A stretch of DNA of 64,000 nucleotides from BOG-908 sp965198825 (GTDB lineage Bacteria; Pseudomonadota; Alphaproteobacteria; Acetobacterales; Acetobacteraceae), in contig CBDAQB010000003.1 of NCBI GenBank assembly GCA_965198825.1, positions 2,046,001-2,110,000 on the forward strand, given 5' to 3'. Under the pieces are notes generated by a model. That model did no database searches. It was not told the DNA's origin and was given only the letters and a program-made list of their open reading frames with translations. Positions 16,627 to 25,705 of the stretch are shown here, piece by piece. The translations under genes were made by a program, and so were the position numbers. Each line of letters opens with the position of its first letter. The first letter of the stretch is position 1.

Positions 16627-17847
16627 CTAGTCTTTCTTCATGGCAGCAGTAAGATTCGAATCCAGCTTATCCAGGAAATCCTGCGTATTGAGCCAGGCCT
16701 GCTTAGGCCCAACCAGAACCGCCAGATCCTTGGTCATGAACCCAGCCTCGACAGTCTGCACGCAAATCCGCTCGAGCGTCTCCGCGAAGGCCGTCACATC
16801 CGGCGTATCGTCGAACTTGCCACGATAGATCAGCCCGCGCGTCCACGCGAAGATCGAGGCGATAGGATTGGTGCTGGTTTCGCGGCCTTTCTGGTGCTCG
16901 CGGTAGTGCCGCGTGACGGTGCCGTGCGCCGCTTCGCTTTCGATCGTCTGTCCGTCAGGGCTGAGCAGCACGCTGGTCATCAGCCCCAGTGATCCGAAGC
17001 CTTGCGCCACGATGTCGCTTTGCACGTCGCCGTCGTAGTTCTTGCAGGCCCACAGATATCCGCCCGACCATTTCAGCGCGCTGGCGACCATGTCGTCGAT
17101 CAGCCGGTGCTCGTAGGTGAGGTGACGCTTCTCGAATTCCTCGCGGAAGTCGGCATCGAACACTTCCTGGAACACATCCTTGAACATGCCGTCATAGGCT
17201 TTGAGGATGGTGTTCTTGGTCGAAAGATAGACCGGATACCCGCGCAGCAGCCCGTAGTTGAAGCTCGCCTTCGCAAACCCCTCGATGGAGGCGCGTGTGT
17301 TGTGTATCGCAAGCGCCACGCCTGGGCCTTTGAAGTCATGCACTTCGAAGCGCATTTCCTCGCTGCCGTCGGCCGGCTCGTAGAGCAGCGTGACAAGGCC
17401 AGGCCCGGGTATCTTGGTTTCGGCCGCGCGGTAGATGTCGCCGTAGGCATGCCGCCCGATGACGATCGGCTGCGACCAGTGCGGCACGAGCCGCGGCACG
17501 TTGCTGCAGATGATCGGTTCGCGGAAGATCGTGCCGTCGAGGATGTTGCGAATGGTGCCGTTCGGGCTGCGCCACATGCGCTTCAGCCCGAACTCCGCCA
17601 CCCGCGCCTCGTCCGGCGTGATCGTCGCGCATTTCACGCCGACGCCGTATTCCTTGATGGCCAGGGCCGCATCGATCGTCACCTGGTCGTTCGTCTCGTC
17701 GCGGTATTGAATGCCGAGATCGTAATATTTCAGGTCGATGTCGAGGTAGGGCAGGATCAGCTTCTGCTTGATGAACCCCCAGATGATACGGGTCATCTCG
17801 TCCCCATCGAGTTCGACAACGGGGGTCTTCACAGAAATCTTGGCCAT
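16627..17847 (-). CDS. icd: NADP-dependent isocitrate dehydrogenase
   Basis: 406 residues, the length of the homodimeric NADP-type (eukaryote-like) isocitrate dehydrogenase. Conserved blocks: VVELDGDEMTRIIW at the N-terminus, KCATITPDEARV, substrate site SPNGTIRNILDGTIFREPI, the metal-binding YDGDVQSDIVAQGFGSLGLM, and the NADP-binding EAAHGTVTRHYREHQKG. It oxidatively decarboxylates isocitrate to 2-oxoglutarate in the TCA cycle and supplies NADPH. ATG 17847 (MAKISVKTP) is the family start. Transcribed alone, with repeat copy 7 placed as terminator. Confidence 0.97.
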   Translation of the reverse strand: MAKISVKTPVVELDGDEMTRIIWGFIKQKLILPYLDIDLKYYDLGIQYRDETNDQVTIDAALAIKEYGVGVKCATITPDEARVAEFGLKRMWRSPNGTIRNILDGTIFREPIICSNVPRLVPHWSQPIVIGRHAYGDIYRAAETKIPGPGLVTLLYEPADGSEEMRFEVHDFKGPGVALAIHNTRASIEGFAKASFNYGLLRGYPVYLSTKNTILKAYDGMFKDVFQEVFDADFREEFEKRHLTYEHRLIDDMVASALKWSGGYLWACKNYDGDVQSDIVAQGFGSLGLMTSVLLSPDGQTIESEAAHGTVTRHYREHQKGRETSTNPIASIFAWTRGLIYRGKFDDTPDVTAFAETLERICVQTVEAGFMTKDLAVLVGPKQAWLNTQDFLDKLDSNLTAAMKKD

Positions 17848-18234
17848 CAGCATCCTCTGCGCGCGGTCGTGCGGGCAGGGTTTGCTCCCTGCTCATCCCG
17901 ACTTCAAGCGGCCCCAGTGGCACTTGGCGCTCATTCTCGGGTGCTTCGGTAATGGGGCTGGTGTGGTCAAGGTCCACCACGAAGCAGGGAATTACGCGAA
18001 GACGCATGAAGACGCCCGGCAAACTGATGGATGCTGTCGAACCTCGTGGGAGAGTGCACCGCGAAGCGCTACTGACCCTCCAGCCGAACAACATTCGTGA
18101 TAGCTTAGCGCCTTCGCGTACCTTCGCGTTCTTCCCATCTTCGTGGTGGACCTTCCGGCCTCTCCGCCCAGCGGCAGGCCAGCACTTAGCCCCGGCAAGA
18201 CGGCTCCAAGCCACCTGTGCTAGACGCCGCCGCC
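17848..18234. other. Non-coding stretch between divergent icd and ABC-exporter genes
   Basis: About 390 bp without a convincing gene. It contains the 16-bp inverted repeat annotated separately and degenerate GAAGACGC / GCGAAG direct motifs. Promoters for icd (minus) and the exporter (plus) must lie here, but no strong -35/-10 pair was identified by eye. Confidence 0.6.
17969..18154. repeat. Long-range inverted repeat (16-bp exact arms)
   Basis: AAGGTCCACCACGAAG at 17969-17984 is the exact reverse complement of CTTCGTGGTGGACCTT at 18139-18154. Next to both arms are related ACGCGAAGACGC / CTTCGCGTTCTTCC runs. The 154-nt interior has no gene. It resembles dispersed 'GAAGACGCGAAG' type intergenic repeats known in many proteobacteria, distinct from the A/T hairpin family in this window. 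Confidence 0.8.
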
Positions 18235-19998
18235 ATGGATGCGACGACACCCAAGCCCCTGGTCGAGACCGACAGCAGCACCCTCCTGCGCCGTCTCTGG
18301 CGCGAGCACGCCCGCCATCACCGCCTGACCCTGACGGTTACCCTCACCCTGACTGCCATCATGGCGGGCCTGACCGGCCTCTACCCCGTGGTGATCGCCC
18401 GCGCTCTCTCCATGTTCGAGGCTCACGACAGCCGCATCCTCTACCAGATCCCCGCCCTGGTCGTGGTCATCACCTCGGCCAAGGCGGCCGCCCAGTATGG
18501 CCAGACGGTCACCCTCCAGCGCCTGGTCCTGACCGTCATACGCGAGCTGCAGGAGAGGATGTTCTCCCACCTCGTCTACGCCGACCTCGCCCGCCTCGAG
18601 CGCGACGCCCCCGCGGCCCTCGCCGCCCGCTTCACGACGGACGCCACCACCATACGCGAGGCCCTGGTCCGCGCCGTGAACGCGGTAGGCGACGCCGTCA
18701 CCGTCGTCAGCCTCGTCGGCGCCATGTTCTACCTGGACTGGCAATTCTCGCTGATCGCCGCAGCGCTCTATCCCCTCGCAGCCCTCCCCATCCAGCGCGT
18801 CGGCAAGAAGGTGCGCCGCGCCTCCGGCGGCATGCAGGAGCGCCTGGGCGAGACCGCCACCCTCCTGACCGAAAGCTTCGCCCAGGCGAGGACCGTCCGC
18901 GCCTACCGCCTCGAGGACACCGAAATCCAGCGCTCCGGCCGCGCCTTCGACCAGCTCTACCGCTCGCTCCTGCGCATGACCCGCAGCCGCGCCCGCGTCG
19001 ATCCCTTCCTCGAAGTCTTGGGCGGCGCCGCCGTCGCCCTCGTGCTCGGTTTCGCCGGCTGGCGCGCCGCTCACGGCGGCAACACGCTCGGTGATTTCTC
19101 CGGCTTCGTCGCCGCCCTGCTCACCGCTTCCCGCCCCGTCCGCGCCCTCGGCGCGCTGAACTCCGCCCTTCAGGAAGGCTCCGCCGGCCTCTCCCGCGTC
19201 TTCTCCGTCATCGACGAACAGCCGCACATCCTGGCCAGCGCCCACGCCATCGCCCTGCCCGAAGGCCGTGGCCACCTCCGCTTCGAGGACGTCCAATTCA
19301 TCTACCCCGACGGCCGCTCCGGCCTCGACGGCCTCACCTTCGAAGCCCTTCCTGGCCGCACAGTCGCCCTCGTCGGCCCCTCGGGCGCCGGCAAATCCAC
19401 CGCCCTCACCCTGGTGCCCAGGCTCGCCGACGTCTCCGGCGGCCGCGTGGTCCTCGACGGCGCCGACGTGCGCGACGTCACCCTCGAGAGCCTGCGGGAC
19501 GAAATCGCCTATGTCGGCCAGGACACCCTGCTGTTCGACGACACCGTAGGCGCCAACATCCGCATGGGCCGCCCGGACGCCACCGAAACCGCAGTCTGGG
19601 AAGCCGCGGAAGCCGCCGCAGCAGCCGATTTCATACGCGCCCTCCCGAACGGTTTGGAAACCACCGTCGGCCCAGGCGGCATGCGCCTCTCTGGCGGCCA
19701 GCGCCAGCGCGTCTCACTCGCCCGCGCCCTGCTCCGCGACCCCCGCATCCTGCTGCTCGACGAAGCCACCAGCGCGCTCGACGCCGAGAGCGAGTCCGCC
19801 GTCCAGACCGCCCTGTCCCACCTTCGCCTCGGCCGCACCACCATCATCGTCGCCCACCGCCTCTCCACGGTGCGCGACGCCGACCTCGTCGTCGCCATGG
19901 CGGACGGCCGCGTCCGCGAACAAGGCACACACGCGGAACTGATCGCCGCGGATGGCCTCTACGCCAGGCTTGTACGGACCCAGGCGTTCCAGGAATAA
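18235..19998 (+). CDS. ABC exporter, MsbA-like transmembrane/ATPase half-transporter
   Basis: 587 residues: an N-terminal six-helix ABC transmembrane domain (about 20-310) fused to an ATPase (about 345-587). ATPase motifs are all present: Walker A GPSGAGKST, Q-loop YVGQDTLLFDD, signature LSGGQRQRVSLA, Walker B ILLLDEATSAL and the switch His in IVAHRLST. The layout fits a homodimeric type IV exporter of lipids, lipopolysaccharide core or drugs. MsbA itself usually sits near lpxK/kdtA; none is here, so the substrate is open. ATG 18235 is preferred to GTG 18217. Confidence 0.9.
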   Translation: MDATTPKPLVETDSSTLLRRLWREHARHHRLTLTVTLTLTAIMAGLTGLYPVVIARALSMFEAHDSRILYQIPALVVVITSAKAAAQYGQTVTLQRLVLTVIRELQERMFSHLVYADLARLERDAPAALAARFTTDATTIREALVRAVNAVGDAVTVVSLVGAMFYLDWQFSLIAAALYPLAALPIQRVGKKVRRASGGMQERLGETATLLTESFAQARTVRAYRLEDTEIQRSGRAFDQLYRSLLRMTRSRARVDPFLEVLGGAAVALVLGFAGWRAAHGGNTLGDFSGFVAALLTASRPVRALGALNSALQEGSAGLSRVFSVIDEQPHILASAHAIALPEGRGHLRFEDVQFIYPDGRSGLDGLTFEALPGRTVALVGPSGAGKSTALTLVPRLADVSGGRVVLDGADVRDVTLESLRDEIAYVGQDTLLFDDTVGANIRMGRPDATETAVWEAAEAAAAADFIRALPNGLETTVGPGGMRLSGGQRQRVSLARALLRDPRILLLDEATSALDAESESAVQTALSHLRLGRTTIIVAHRLSTVRDADLVVAMADGRVREQGTHAELIAADGLYARLVRTQAFQE

Positions 19999-20054
19999 GA
20001 CGCAGAGGTTGCCGTCTGCCTCCCTTGGGATTACGCGGATACCGACGAAATAGG

Positions 20055-20073
20055 TGACCGAACCGATCGGTCA
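20055..20073. promoter_or_regulatory. TetR-type operator upstream of emrA-like gene
   Basis: TGACCGAACCGATCGGTCA is a 19-bp imperfect palindrome. It is identical in reverse complement to the site at 55094-55112 between tetR and the outer-membrane efflux gene. It lies 73 nt upstream of the emrA-like start, a fitting place for a repressor that controls the pump. Confidence 0.8.
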
Positions 20074-20145
20074 GCGGGTCAGACTCCCGATCCGCTTACG
20101 ACTGCCCGCCTACCAACGAATTGCTCAAGCGACACGGGTGCCCTC

Positions 20146-21321
20146 ATGGCCGACAGCGAAACCCTCCCAGACCGCCAGGTCGCAGCACCTCCTGAGCCCA
20201 AGCAGAGCCAGGAAACCCCGGACGCCCGCCGCAAGCGCGAAGCCGAGGAAAACCAGGAGCGCCGCCGCGGCCGCGCCCGCCCCTTCGTCCGTATCGGCAT
20301 GGTGCTCATCCTCCTGCTGCTCATCGCAGGCGGCATCTGGTACTACCTCTCCACCAAGAACCTCGAAGGCACCGACGACGCCTATACGGACGGCCGGGCC
20401 GTCACCATCGCGCCCCACGTCAACGGCTACACCGTCTCGCTCGACGTGAACGACAACCAGTTCGTCCACCGCGGTGACCCGCTCATCCACATCGACCCGC
20501 GCGACTACCAGGCCGCCCTCGAACAAGCCCAGGGCCAGCTCGCCGCTGCCCAGGGCCAGGTCGCCGCCGCCTCGCTCGGCTTCGAAGTCGCAAAAGTGAA
20601 CTTCCCCGCCCGCCTCGAACAGGCGCAGGCCCAGCTCAAGGACAGCCAGGCCAACCTCTTCAAGGCGCAAACCGACTACAAGCGTCAGCAGAGCCTCACC
20701 CGCGCCGCCACCAGCGGCCAGCAGGTGGATTACGCCACCGCCGCCCTCCGCCAGGCAGAAGCCCAGGTCGCCCTCGCCCAGGCCCAGGTCACCCAGGCGA
20801 TGCCGGTCAAGCCGAGCGTCGCCCAGAGCGGCGCCCAGGTGAAGCAGCTCCAGGGCAGCGTCATGCAAGCCGAAGCCGCCGTCCGCCAGGCCCAGCTCAA
20901 TCTCGACTGGACGGTCGTGCGCGCCCCTCAGGACGGCTGGGTCACCCGGCGCAACGTCGAGAAGGGCAACTACGTCCAGCAAGGCCAGCAGATCTTCTCC
21001 ATCGTCTCCCCCGAAGTCTGGATCACCGCCAACTTCAAGGAGAACCAGCTCAACCGCGTGCGCCCAGGCCAGAGGGTCCGCATCGACGTGGACGCCTACC
21101 CCGGCCTCAAGCTCCGCGGCCACGTGGACAGCATCCAGCTCGGCTCCGGCTCCAAGTTCACCGCCTTCCCGCCTGAAAACGCCACAGGCAACTACGTGAA
21201 GATCGTCCAGCGCGTGCCTGTGAAGATCGACATCGACAGCGGCCTGGACCCGAACCTTCCCCTGCCGCTCGGCATCTCCGTCGAACCCACCATCGGCCTC
21301 ACCGACGGAGCCCTCGATTGA
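20146..21321 (+). CDS. emrA: EmrA/HlyD-family membrane fusion protein
   Basis: 391 residues. A charged cytoplasmic N-terminus is followed by one transmembrane helix (IGMVLILLLLIAGGIWYYL, about 50-68), then the EmrA start motif TDDAYTDGRAVTIAPHVNGY, a long Gln/Ala-rich coiled coil (about 125-250) and a barrel domain (VRAPQDGWVTRRNVEKGNYV, WITANFKENQLNRVRPGQ). It bridges the inner-membrane pump to an outer-membrane channel in the periplasm. It overlaps emrB by 4 nt. The operator 73 nt upstream matches the one beside the NodT-type channel at 53.4 kb, which is probably the third component. Confidence 0.93.
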   Translation: MADSETLPDRQVAAPPEPKQSQETPDARRKREAEENQERRRGRARPFVRIGMVLILLLLIAGGIWYYLSTKNLEGTDDAYTDGRAVTIAPHVNGYTVSLDVNDNQFVHRGDPLIHIDPRDYQAALEQAQGQLAAAQGQVAAASLGFEVAKVNFPARLEQAQAQLKDSQANLFKAQTDYKRQQSLTRAATSGQQVDYATAALRQAEAQVALAQAQVTQAMPVKPSVAQSGAQVKQLQGSVMQAEAAVRQAQLNLDWTVVRAPQDGWVTRRNVEKGNYVQQGQQIFSIVSPEVWITANFKENQLNRVRPGQRVRIDVDAYPGLKLRGHVDSIQLGSGSKFTAFPPENATGNYVKIVQRVPVKIDIDSGLDPNLPLPLGISVEPTIGLTDGALD

Positions 21322-22892
21322 GCGACGCCGGCGCCGCCTGGAAGCCGAAATCCAATCCATGGGCGATCGCCATCGTGGTGACGGTCGCCGCCTTCATGGA
21401 GGTGCTCGACACCACCATCGTGAACGTGTCGCTGCCGCATATCGCAGGCAGCCTCTCCAGCAGCTACGACGACGCCACATGGGCGCTCACCAGCTACCTG
21501 GTCGCCAACGGCATCGTGCTGACCATCAGCGGCTGGCTCTCGGACCTGCTGGGCCGCAAACGATACTTTCTGATCTGTATCGTCATGTTCACCGTCTGCT
21601 CGTTCCTGTGCGGCACCTCGACGACGCTGCCTGAACTGATCATCTTCCGGCTGCTGCAAGGCTTCTTCGGCGGCGGACTGCAGCCGAACCAGCAATCGAT
21701 CATCCTCGACACCTTCGAGCCGTCGCAGCGCGGCAAGGCGATGGGCGTCGTTGCGATCGCCACCATCGTCGCCCCCATCGTCGGCCCGACCCTCGGCGGC
21801 TACATCACCGACAATTTCAGCTGGCGCTGGATCTTCTTCATCAACATCCCCGTTGGCGCCTTGGGTTTCTTCGGCGTGCTCACCCTCGTCGAAGACCCGC
21901 CATGGGTGAAAGAGCGCCGCAGCCGCGGCATCGATTTCATCGGCATCAGCCTGATCACCATCGGCCTCGGCTGCCTCCAGGTGGCGCTCGACCGCGGCGA
22001 AGACGAAGACTGGCTGGGCTCGCCCTTCATACGCGTCATGTTCCTCTTCGCCTTCCTCGGCATCGCCGGCGCCATCGGCTGGCTGCTCACCGCGAAGAAG
22101 CCGGTCGTCAACCTTCACGTCATGGGCGACAGAAACTTCTCGCTGGGAGTCATGATGATCGCCTTCATGGCCTTCATCCTGTACTCGAGCGCCGTCGTCA
22201 TTCCGCAGTTCGCGCAGCAGGTCGTCGGCTACACCGCCACCCTCGCAGGCCTGATCCTCTCGCCTGGCGGCGTGGTGATCATCATGCTCATCCCGTTCGT
22301 CACCCGCGTCCTGCCCAAAATCCCGACGCGATACCTCATCACCATCGGTTTCACGCTGATGGGTTTCGCCCTGCTCTACTCTGCCAAACTCACGCCGGAC
22401 GTCACCTTCTTCCGCCTCGCCACCATGCGCGCCTTCCAGACCGCCGGCCTCGCCTTCATGTTCGTGCCGATATCCACCATCGCCTACGCCTCGCTACCGC
22501 GCGAACTCAACGGCGACGCCGCAGCCCTCTACACCATGTTCCGAAACGTCGCAGGCTCCATCGGCATCTCCACCGCCACCGCCCTCATCACCCAGCGCAC
22601 GCAAACGCGCGAAGCCTACATGTCCCGCTGGCTCACCCCGCTGAACCAGCCGTACAACAACCTGGTCCAGCAGAACCAGGCAGCCCTCTTCAGCATGGGA
22701 CACGCCAAAGCGACCACGCACGACACCGCAGTCGGCCTGATCTATCAGACCTTCCACCAGCAAGCCTCGGTTCTCGCCTACGCAGACGTCTTCAACATCT
22801 GCGCCGTCGCCGCCTTTACGATCGTGCCTTTCACGTTCCTGTTCTCGAATTACAAACCTGGCGCGGGAGCGCGCGGCCCGGCGGCACATTGA
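21318..22892 (+). CDS. emrB: EmrB-like DHA2-family multidrug efflux permease
   Basis: 524 residues with about 14 transmembrane segments. EmrB motifs: EVLDTTIVNVSLPHIAGSL in helix 1, SGWLSDLLGRKRYF (motif A), RLLQGFFGGGLQPNQQSIIL in helix 4 and FSWRWIFFINIPVG. Proton-driven export of drugs or other amphiphiles, acting with the fusion protein just upstream and an outer-membrane channel. The start is TTG at 21318 overlapping the emrA stop (TTGA), which implies translational coupling. Repeat copy 8 begins 15 nt after the stop. Confidence 0.94.
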   Translation: MSDAGAAWKPKSNPWAIAIVVTVAAFMEVLDTTIVNVSLPHIAGSLSSSYDDATWALTSYLVANGIVLTISGWLSDLLGRKRYFLICIVMFTVCSFLCGTSTTLPELIIFRLLQGFFGGGLQPNQQSIILDTFEPSQRGKAMGVVAIATIVAPIVGPTLGGYITDNFSWRWIFFINIPVGALGFFGVLTLVEDPPWVKERRSRGIDFIGISLITIGLGCLQVALDRGEDEDWLGSPFIRVMFLFAFLGIAGAIGWLLTAKKPVVNLHVMGDRNFSLGVMMIAFMAFILYSSAVVIPQFAQQVVGYTATLAGLILSPGGVVIIMLIPFVTRVLPKIPTRYLITIGFTLMGFALLYSAKLTPDVTFFRLATMRAFQTAGLAFMFVPISTIAYASLPRELNGDAAALYTMFRNVAGSIGISTATALITQRTQTREAYMSRWLTPLNQPYNNLVQQNQAALFSMGHAKATTHDTAVGLIYQTFHQQASVLAYADVFNICAVAAFTIVPFTFLFSNYKPGAGARGPAAH

Positions 22893-22906
22893 GCAGGAAG
22901 AAAGCA

Positions 22907-23082
22907 GTTCTTTTTTGAAAAAAAGAACCAAAAAACTTTTGCGATTTTGGCACTGCGCTTAAGGCGACACCTCGCCTCAAGCGATCCAGAGCCGCTGAGT
23001 CGCACGACAAACGAGCCCGGCCAATCCTCAAACACAACGCAAACTCGCAAAAGTTTTTTGCTTCTTTTTTTCAAAAAAGAAG
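22907..23082. repeat. Nested palindromic intergenic repeat, copy 8 (complete, long core)
   Basis: Left arm G-C subtype, right arm C-G subtype. The core is about 64 nt longer than usual (total 176 bp) and contains an unrelated stretch including AGGCGACACCTCGCCT, so it may carry an internal insertion. It lies between the convergent emrB-like and YcjF-like genes. Confidence 0.88.
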
Positions 23083-23109
23083 ACCTTCCTACCCCTTACC
23101 TTACCTTCC

Positions 23110-23976
23110 CTACTCCTTAACCGGCACCGGACTACAAGCCACAGCAGCAGCCCGAGCCAGCACCACCATTCGCCGCGCCGCCACACCCGCTCCTGCCATT
23201 TCCCCAGCCACATGCTGCAACATCGCATTCGACAGCAGCGCGTGCGCCGCCGTATTCGCGGCGACTTCGACGCCAGCCACTGCGCCGGCAGCCAGCACCG
23301 TACGCTGAAGCAAACCGAGGGTCGCGAACAACCCCGGTCTCAACCCATGCAATGCGGCCACCTGACGCACCAGCCGAATACCGCGCCACGCCACGAACAG
23401 TGCCGCGAGTCCAGGCGAAGGCATCGCGGCAATGCCAGCCACTGACTGCAGAGCCGCGCTGCGCGCCAGCGCATCGGTGCGAAGCCGAAGTGCTGCGACA
23501 GGTCCCGCGCGCAGGAGCGCGAGGATCGCATCAGGATCGTTCACTGCATTAATGGCGGGCAGAAGTGCGGGCCCCTCGGGCAGATCTGCAAGCCACGTCC
23601 TTGCAGCATGCGCACGGGCGACGGCATCCGAACCACCGAGTGCCGCGCGCAGCTTGTCGACGCCGCGCAACGCCATGAGCGCGGACACCTCTCGCCAGAT
23701 CCCTGTCCCGATCAGCCCGAAACCAGAGACCGCCACCGCGCCGGCAAGTCCGCCCAGCACCGGCGACGCCGCATATTCAGCCTCGAGGAAATTCACTGTC
23801 TCCAGGCCTGAAAACCCGAGAAGCAGAACGCTGACGCCGGCCACGACAAGCGCCGGCATGCTCCAGCGCTTCGGCAGAACCGGCTCGGCGGCTACGATCT
23901 CCGCTTCCAGACGCGCCGCTGGCAGCCCCTCCATTTCGACCCGAGGCGCAATCCGCAACGAAGGCGCTTCGCTCAC
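23110..23976 (-). CDS. YcjF-like TIGR01620/DUF697 membrane protein
   Basis: 288 residues. Two early transmembrane helices (MPALVVAGVSVLLLGFSGL; VLGGLAGAVAVSGFGLIGTG) are followed by an Ala-rich DUF697 domain with further hydrophobic helices (AALFVAWRGIRLVRQVAALHG). This order and the position directly after ycjX are typical of YcjF partners. Function is poorly defined; YcjX-YcjF pairs are linked to envelope stress. The start is GTG at 23976, overlapping the ycjX stop (GTGA). Confidence 0.82.
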   Translation of the reverse strand: MSEAPSLRIAPRVEMEGLPAARLEAEIVAAEPVLPKRWSMPALVVAGVSVLLLGFSGLETVNFLEAEYAASPVLGGLAGAVAVSGFGLIGTGIWREVSALMALRGVDKLRAALGGSDAVARAHAARTWLADLPEGPALLPAINAVNDPDAILALLRAGPVAALRLRTDALARSAALQSVAGIAAMPSPGLAALFVAWRGIRLVRQVAALHGLRPGLFATLGLLQRTVLAAGAVAGVEVAANTAAHALLSNAMLQHVAGEMAGAGVAARRMVVLARAAAVACSPVPVKE

Positions 23977-25313
23977 AGCAAATCCTCCAGCAGGAATCCC
24001 AGCAACGCATCGAGCCCGATATTCGGCACGCCCGACCGCCCGCCATCAGGCAGCCGCATCGGCTCGAACTGCGGCAGCGCCAGAAAAGGATGCTGCCAGA
24101 AATCCGCATCGGGCGGCCTGTCCGGCACCTCTCCCGGATAAGACCGCGTCAGCACCTGCTGCCCAAGCACCCGCCCGCGCACCGCCGACACCGGCCGTCC
24201 GTCGAGCGACCAGATGAAATCTTCCGTGCACCGCACGGAAGCGATGGCAAAATGCCCGGTCTTCACCGTCGTCGAGGGAACCGTCGCCAACGACTTCATC
24301 AACGCCGCCAGATTACCGCGTTGCCTGTCAGCGACATGGTCCGCCTTCGTCGCGGCAAACGCCACCCGCGAAATGACTCGAGGTGGCAGCCGCAGATGCC
24401 GAACCGCCGCAAACGCCTCCAGCCACGACCACTCCCACCGCAGCGAAGAGGCAGCAGCAGCCAGCGCGGCACTGGTGTCGGCAAAAGCCGTAGGCCCGGC
24501 ATGCAACGATGACAAAACATCGGCCAGAATGACCAGCCGGTCCACCTCGGCAAACAGCGGCGAGGAAAGATCCCGCCGCACCGCCTCGACATAAGCGTCG
24601 TAGCGGCGCCCAAGCAATTGCGCGAGCCCGCCTTCGCTCGTCACCGGAAAGAACTCCATCCAAGGCGGCTCAGGACCCGGCGCCGGCATGAGATGCCGCC
24701 CCGGCTGCAGGTAGGCGAGCCCCGCATCCCGCAACGCACCGAGCATGCCGCGATAGAGCTGAGTCCCAGCCCGCGCCAGCGACTCATCCGCCGCCGCCTT
24801 CGCAGGCAATGCCCTCGCAAACGCCAGGAAAGGCGCCGTCAGCGACGCGATCTCCGGCGAAGCCAGCCGGCGCATCACCGACCGCGACCATTGCTCGAAC
24901 GACAATCCCAGCAGCGGCAAATCGATCAGCCACTCCCCCGGATAATCCAGAAACTCCAGCCGCAGGCGACGAGGCGGCAAAGCACCGCGGTCGATCGTCG
25001 TCGTCAAAGCCAGCAGCGAAACCGCATTCGTCCGATCGGGCCAGGCCGGCGGATCCCCCGCCAGCGAACGCAGATACGCCGGCTCGTCGAAAGCCGGAAC
25101 ATCCGTCGCCCCAAGCGGCGCCATTGCAAAACGCGGCGACGGCCGCGCCAGCAAATTGGCCCCGACGGACGTCAGAAACGCCGTCTTCCCCGCACGCGAC
25201 AATCCGGTGACACCGATCCGGACCGTCTCCGTCGAAAACGGCCAAACCCCAGGACCAGTCAGCCCGGAAGAGAGAAACTTCGCCCCGTCTGCCAGGACAT
25301 CGAAAAGGCTCAC
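23973..25313 (-). CDS. ycjX: YcjX-family P-loop GTPase-like protein
   Basis: 446 residues. Near the N-terminus is the P-loop GLSRAGKTAFLTSV; downstream are the family blocks LRLEFLDYPGEWLIDLPLLG, and CTEDFIWSLDGRPVSAVRG near the C-terminus. YcjX is a nucleotide-binding, stress-associated protein of unclear function. GTG 25313 (VSLFDVLADG) is chosen since it overlaps the gloA stop by 4 nt and gives the usual family length; the longer open frame reads through gloA. It is coupled to the YcjF-like gene. Confidence 0.88.
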   Translation of the reverse strand: MSLFDVLADGAKFLSSGLTGPGVWPFSTETVRIGVTGLSRAGKTAFLTSVGANLLARPSPRFAMAPLGATDVPAFDEPAYLRSLAGDPPAWPDRTNAVSLLALTTTIDRGALPPRRLRLEFLDYPGEWLIDLPLLGLSFEQWSRSVMRRLASPEIASLTAPFLAFARALPAKAAADESLARAGTQLYRGMLGALRDAGLAYLQPGRHLMPAPGPEPPWMEFFPVTSEGGLAQLLGRRYDAYVEAVRRDLSSPLFAEVDRLVILADVLSSLHAGPTAFADTSAALAAAASSLRWEWSWLEAFAAVRHLRLPPRVISRVAFAATKADHVADRQRGNLAALMKSLATVPSTTVKTGHFAIASVRCTEDFIWSLDGRPVSAVRGRVLGQQVLTRSYPGEVPDRPPDADFWQHPFLALPQFEPMRLPDGGRSGVPNIGLDALLGFLLEDLL

Positions 25314-25705
25314 GCCCGTTCGATAAGCTCGATCTTGTAGCCGTCCGGATCCTGCACGAACGCAATCACCGTCGTGCCGAATTTCACCGGCCCGGCCTCG
25401 CGGGTGACCACGCCACCGCCGGCGCGGACCTTCTCGCACGCGGCCGCCACATCCGGCACGCCAACCGCCAGGTGCCCGAATGCATTGCCGAGATCGTAAG
25501 GCTCTGCCTGGTCCCAATTATGCGTCAGCTCGATCTCCGCCTGCCCCTCGGCATTGCTCGCATAGCCCATGAACACCAGCGTGTAGCGCCCCGCCTCGAC
25601 CCTATTCCGGCGCAGCTCATGCATCCCTAGCAGGTTCGCGTAGAACCCGATGCTCGCGTCGAGGTCGCGAACCCGCAGCATCGTATGCAGAAACTTACCC
25701 GCCAT
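25310..25705 (-). CDS. gloA: Lactoylglutathione lyase (glyoxalase I)
   Basis: 131 residues, one glyoxalase/VOC unit pair. MAGKFLHTMLRVRDLDASIG and FYANLLGMHELRRNR form the first half, with metal His in HTMLRV, a Glu in AEIELTHNW, a His in NAFGHLAVGV and the last Glu in GYKIELIER, the four metal ligands of GloA. It converts the methylglyoxal-glutathione hemithioacetal to S-lactoylglutathione in the cytosol. It overlaps the lpxI end by 11 nt and the ycjX start by 4 nt. Confidence 0.95.
   Translation of the reverse strand: MAGKFLHTMLRVRDLDASIGFYANLLGMHELRRNRVEAGRYTLVFMGYASNAEGQAEIELTHNWDQAEPYDLGNAFGHLAVGVPDVAAACEKVRAGGGVVTREAGPVKFGTTVIAFVQDPDGYKIELIERA

Noticed and set aside
25317..25517. Extended start of ycjX through gloA
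   Set aside because: The extra residues are a shadow of gloA; the GTGA overlap at 25313 gives a normal start and length.
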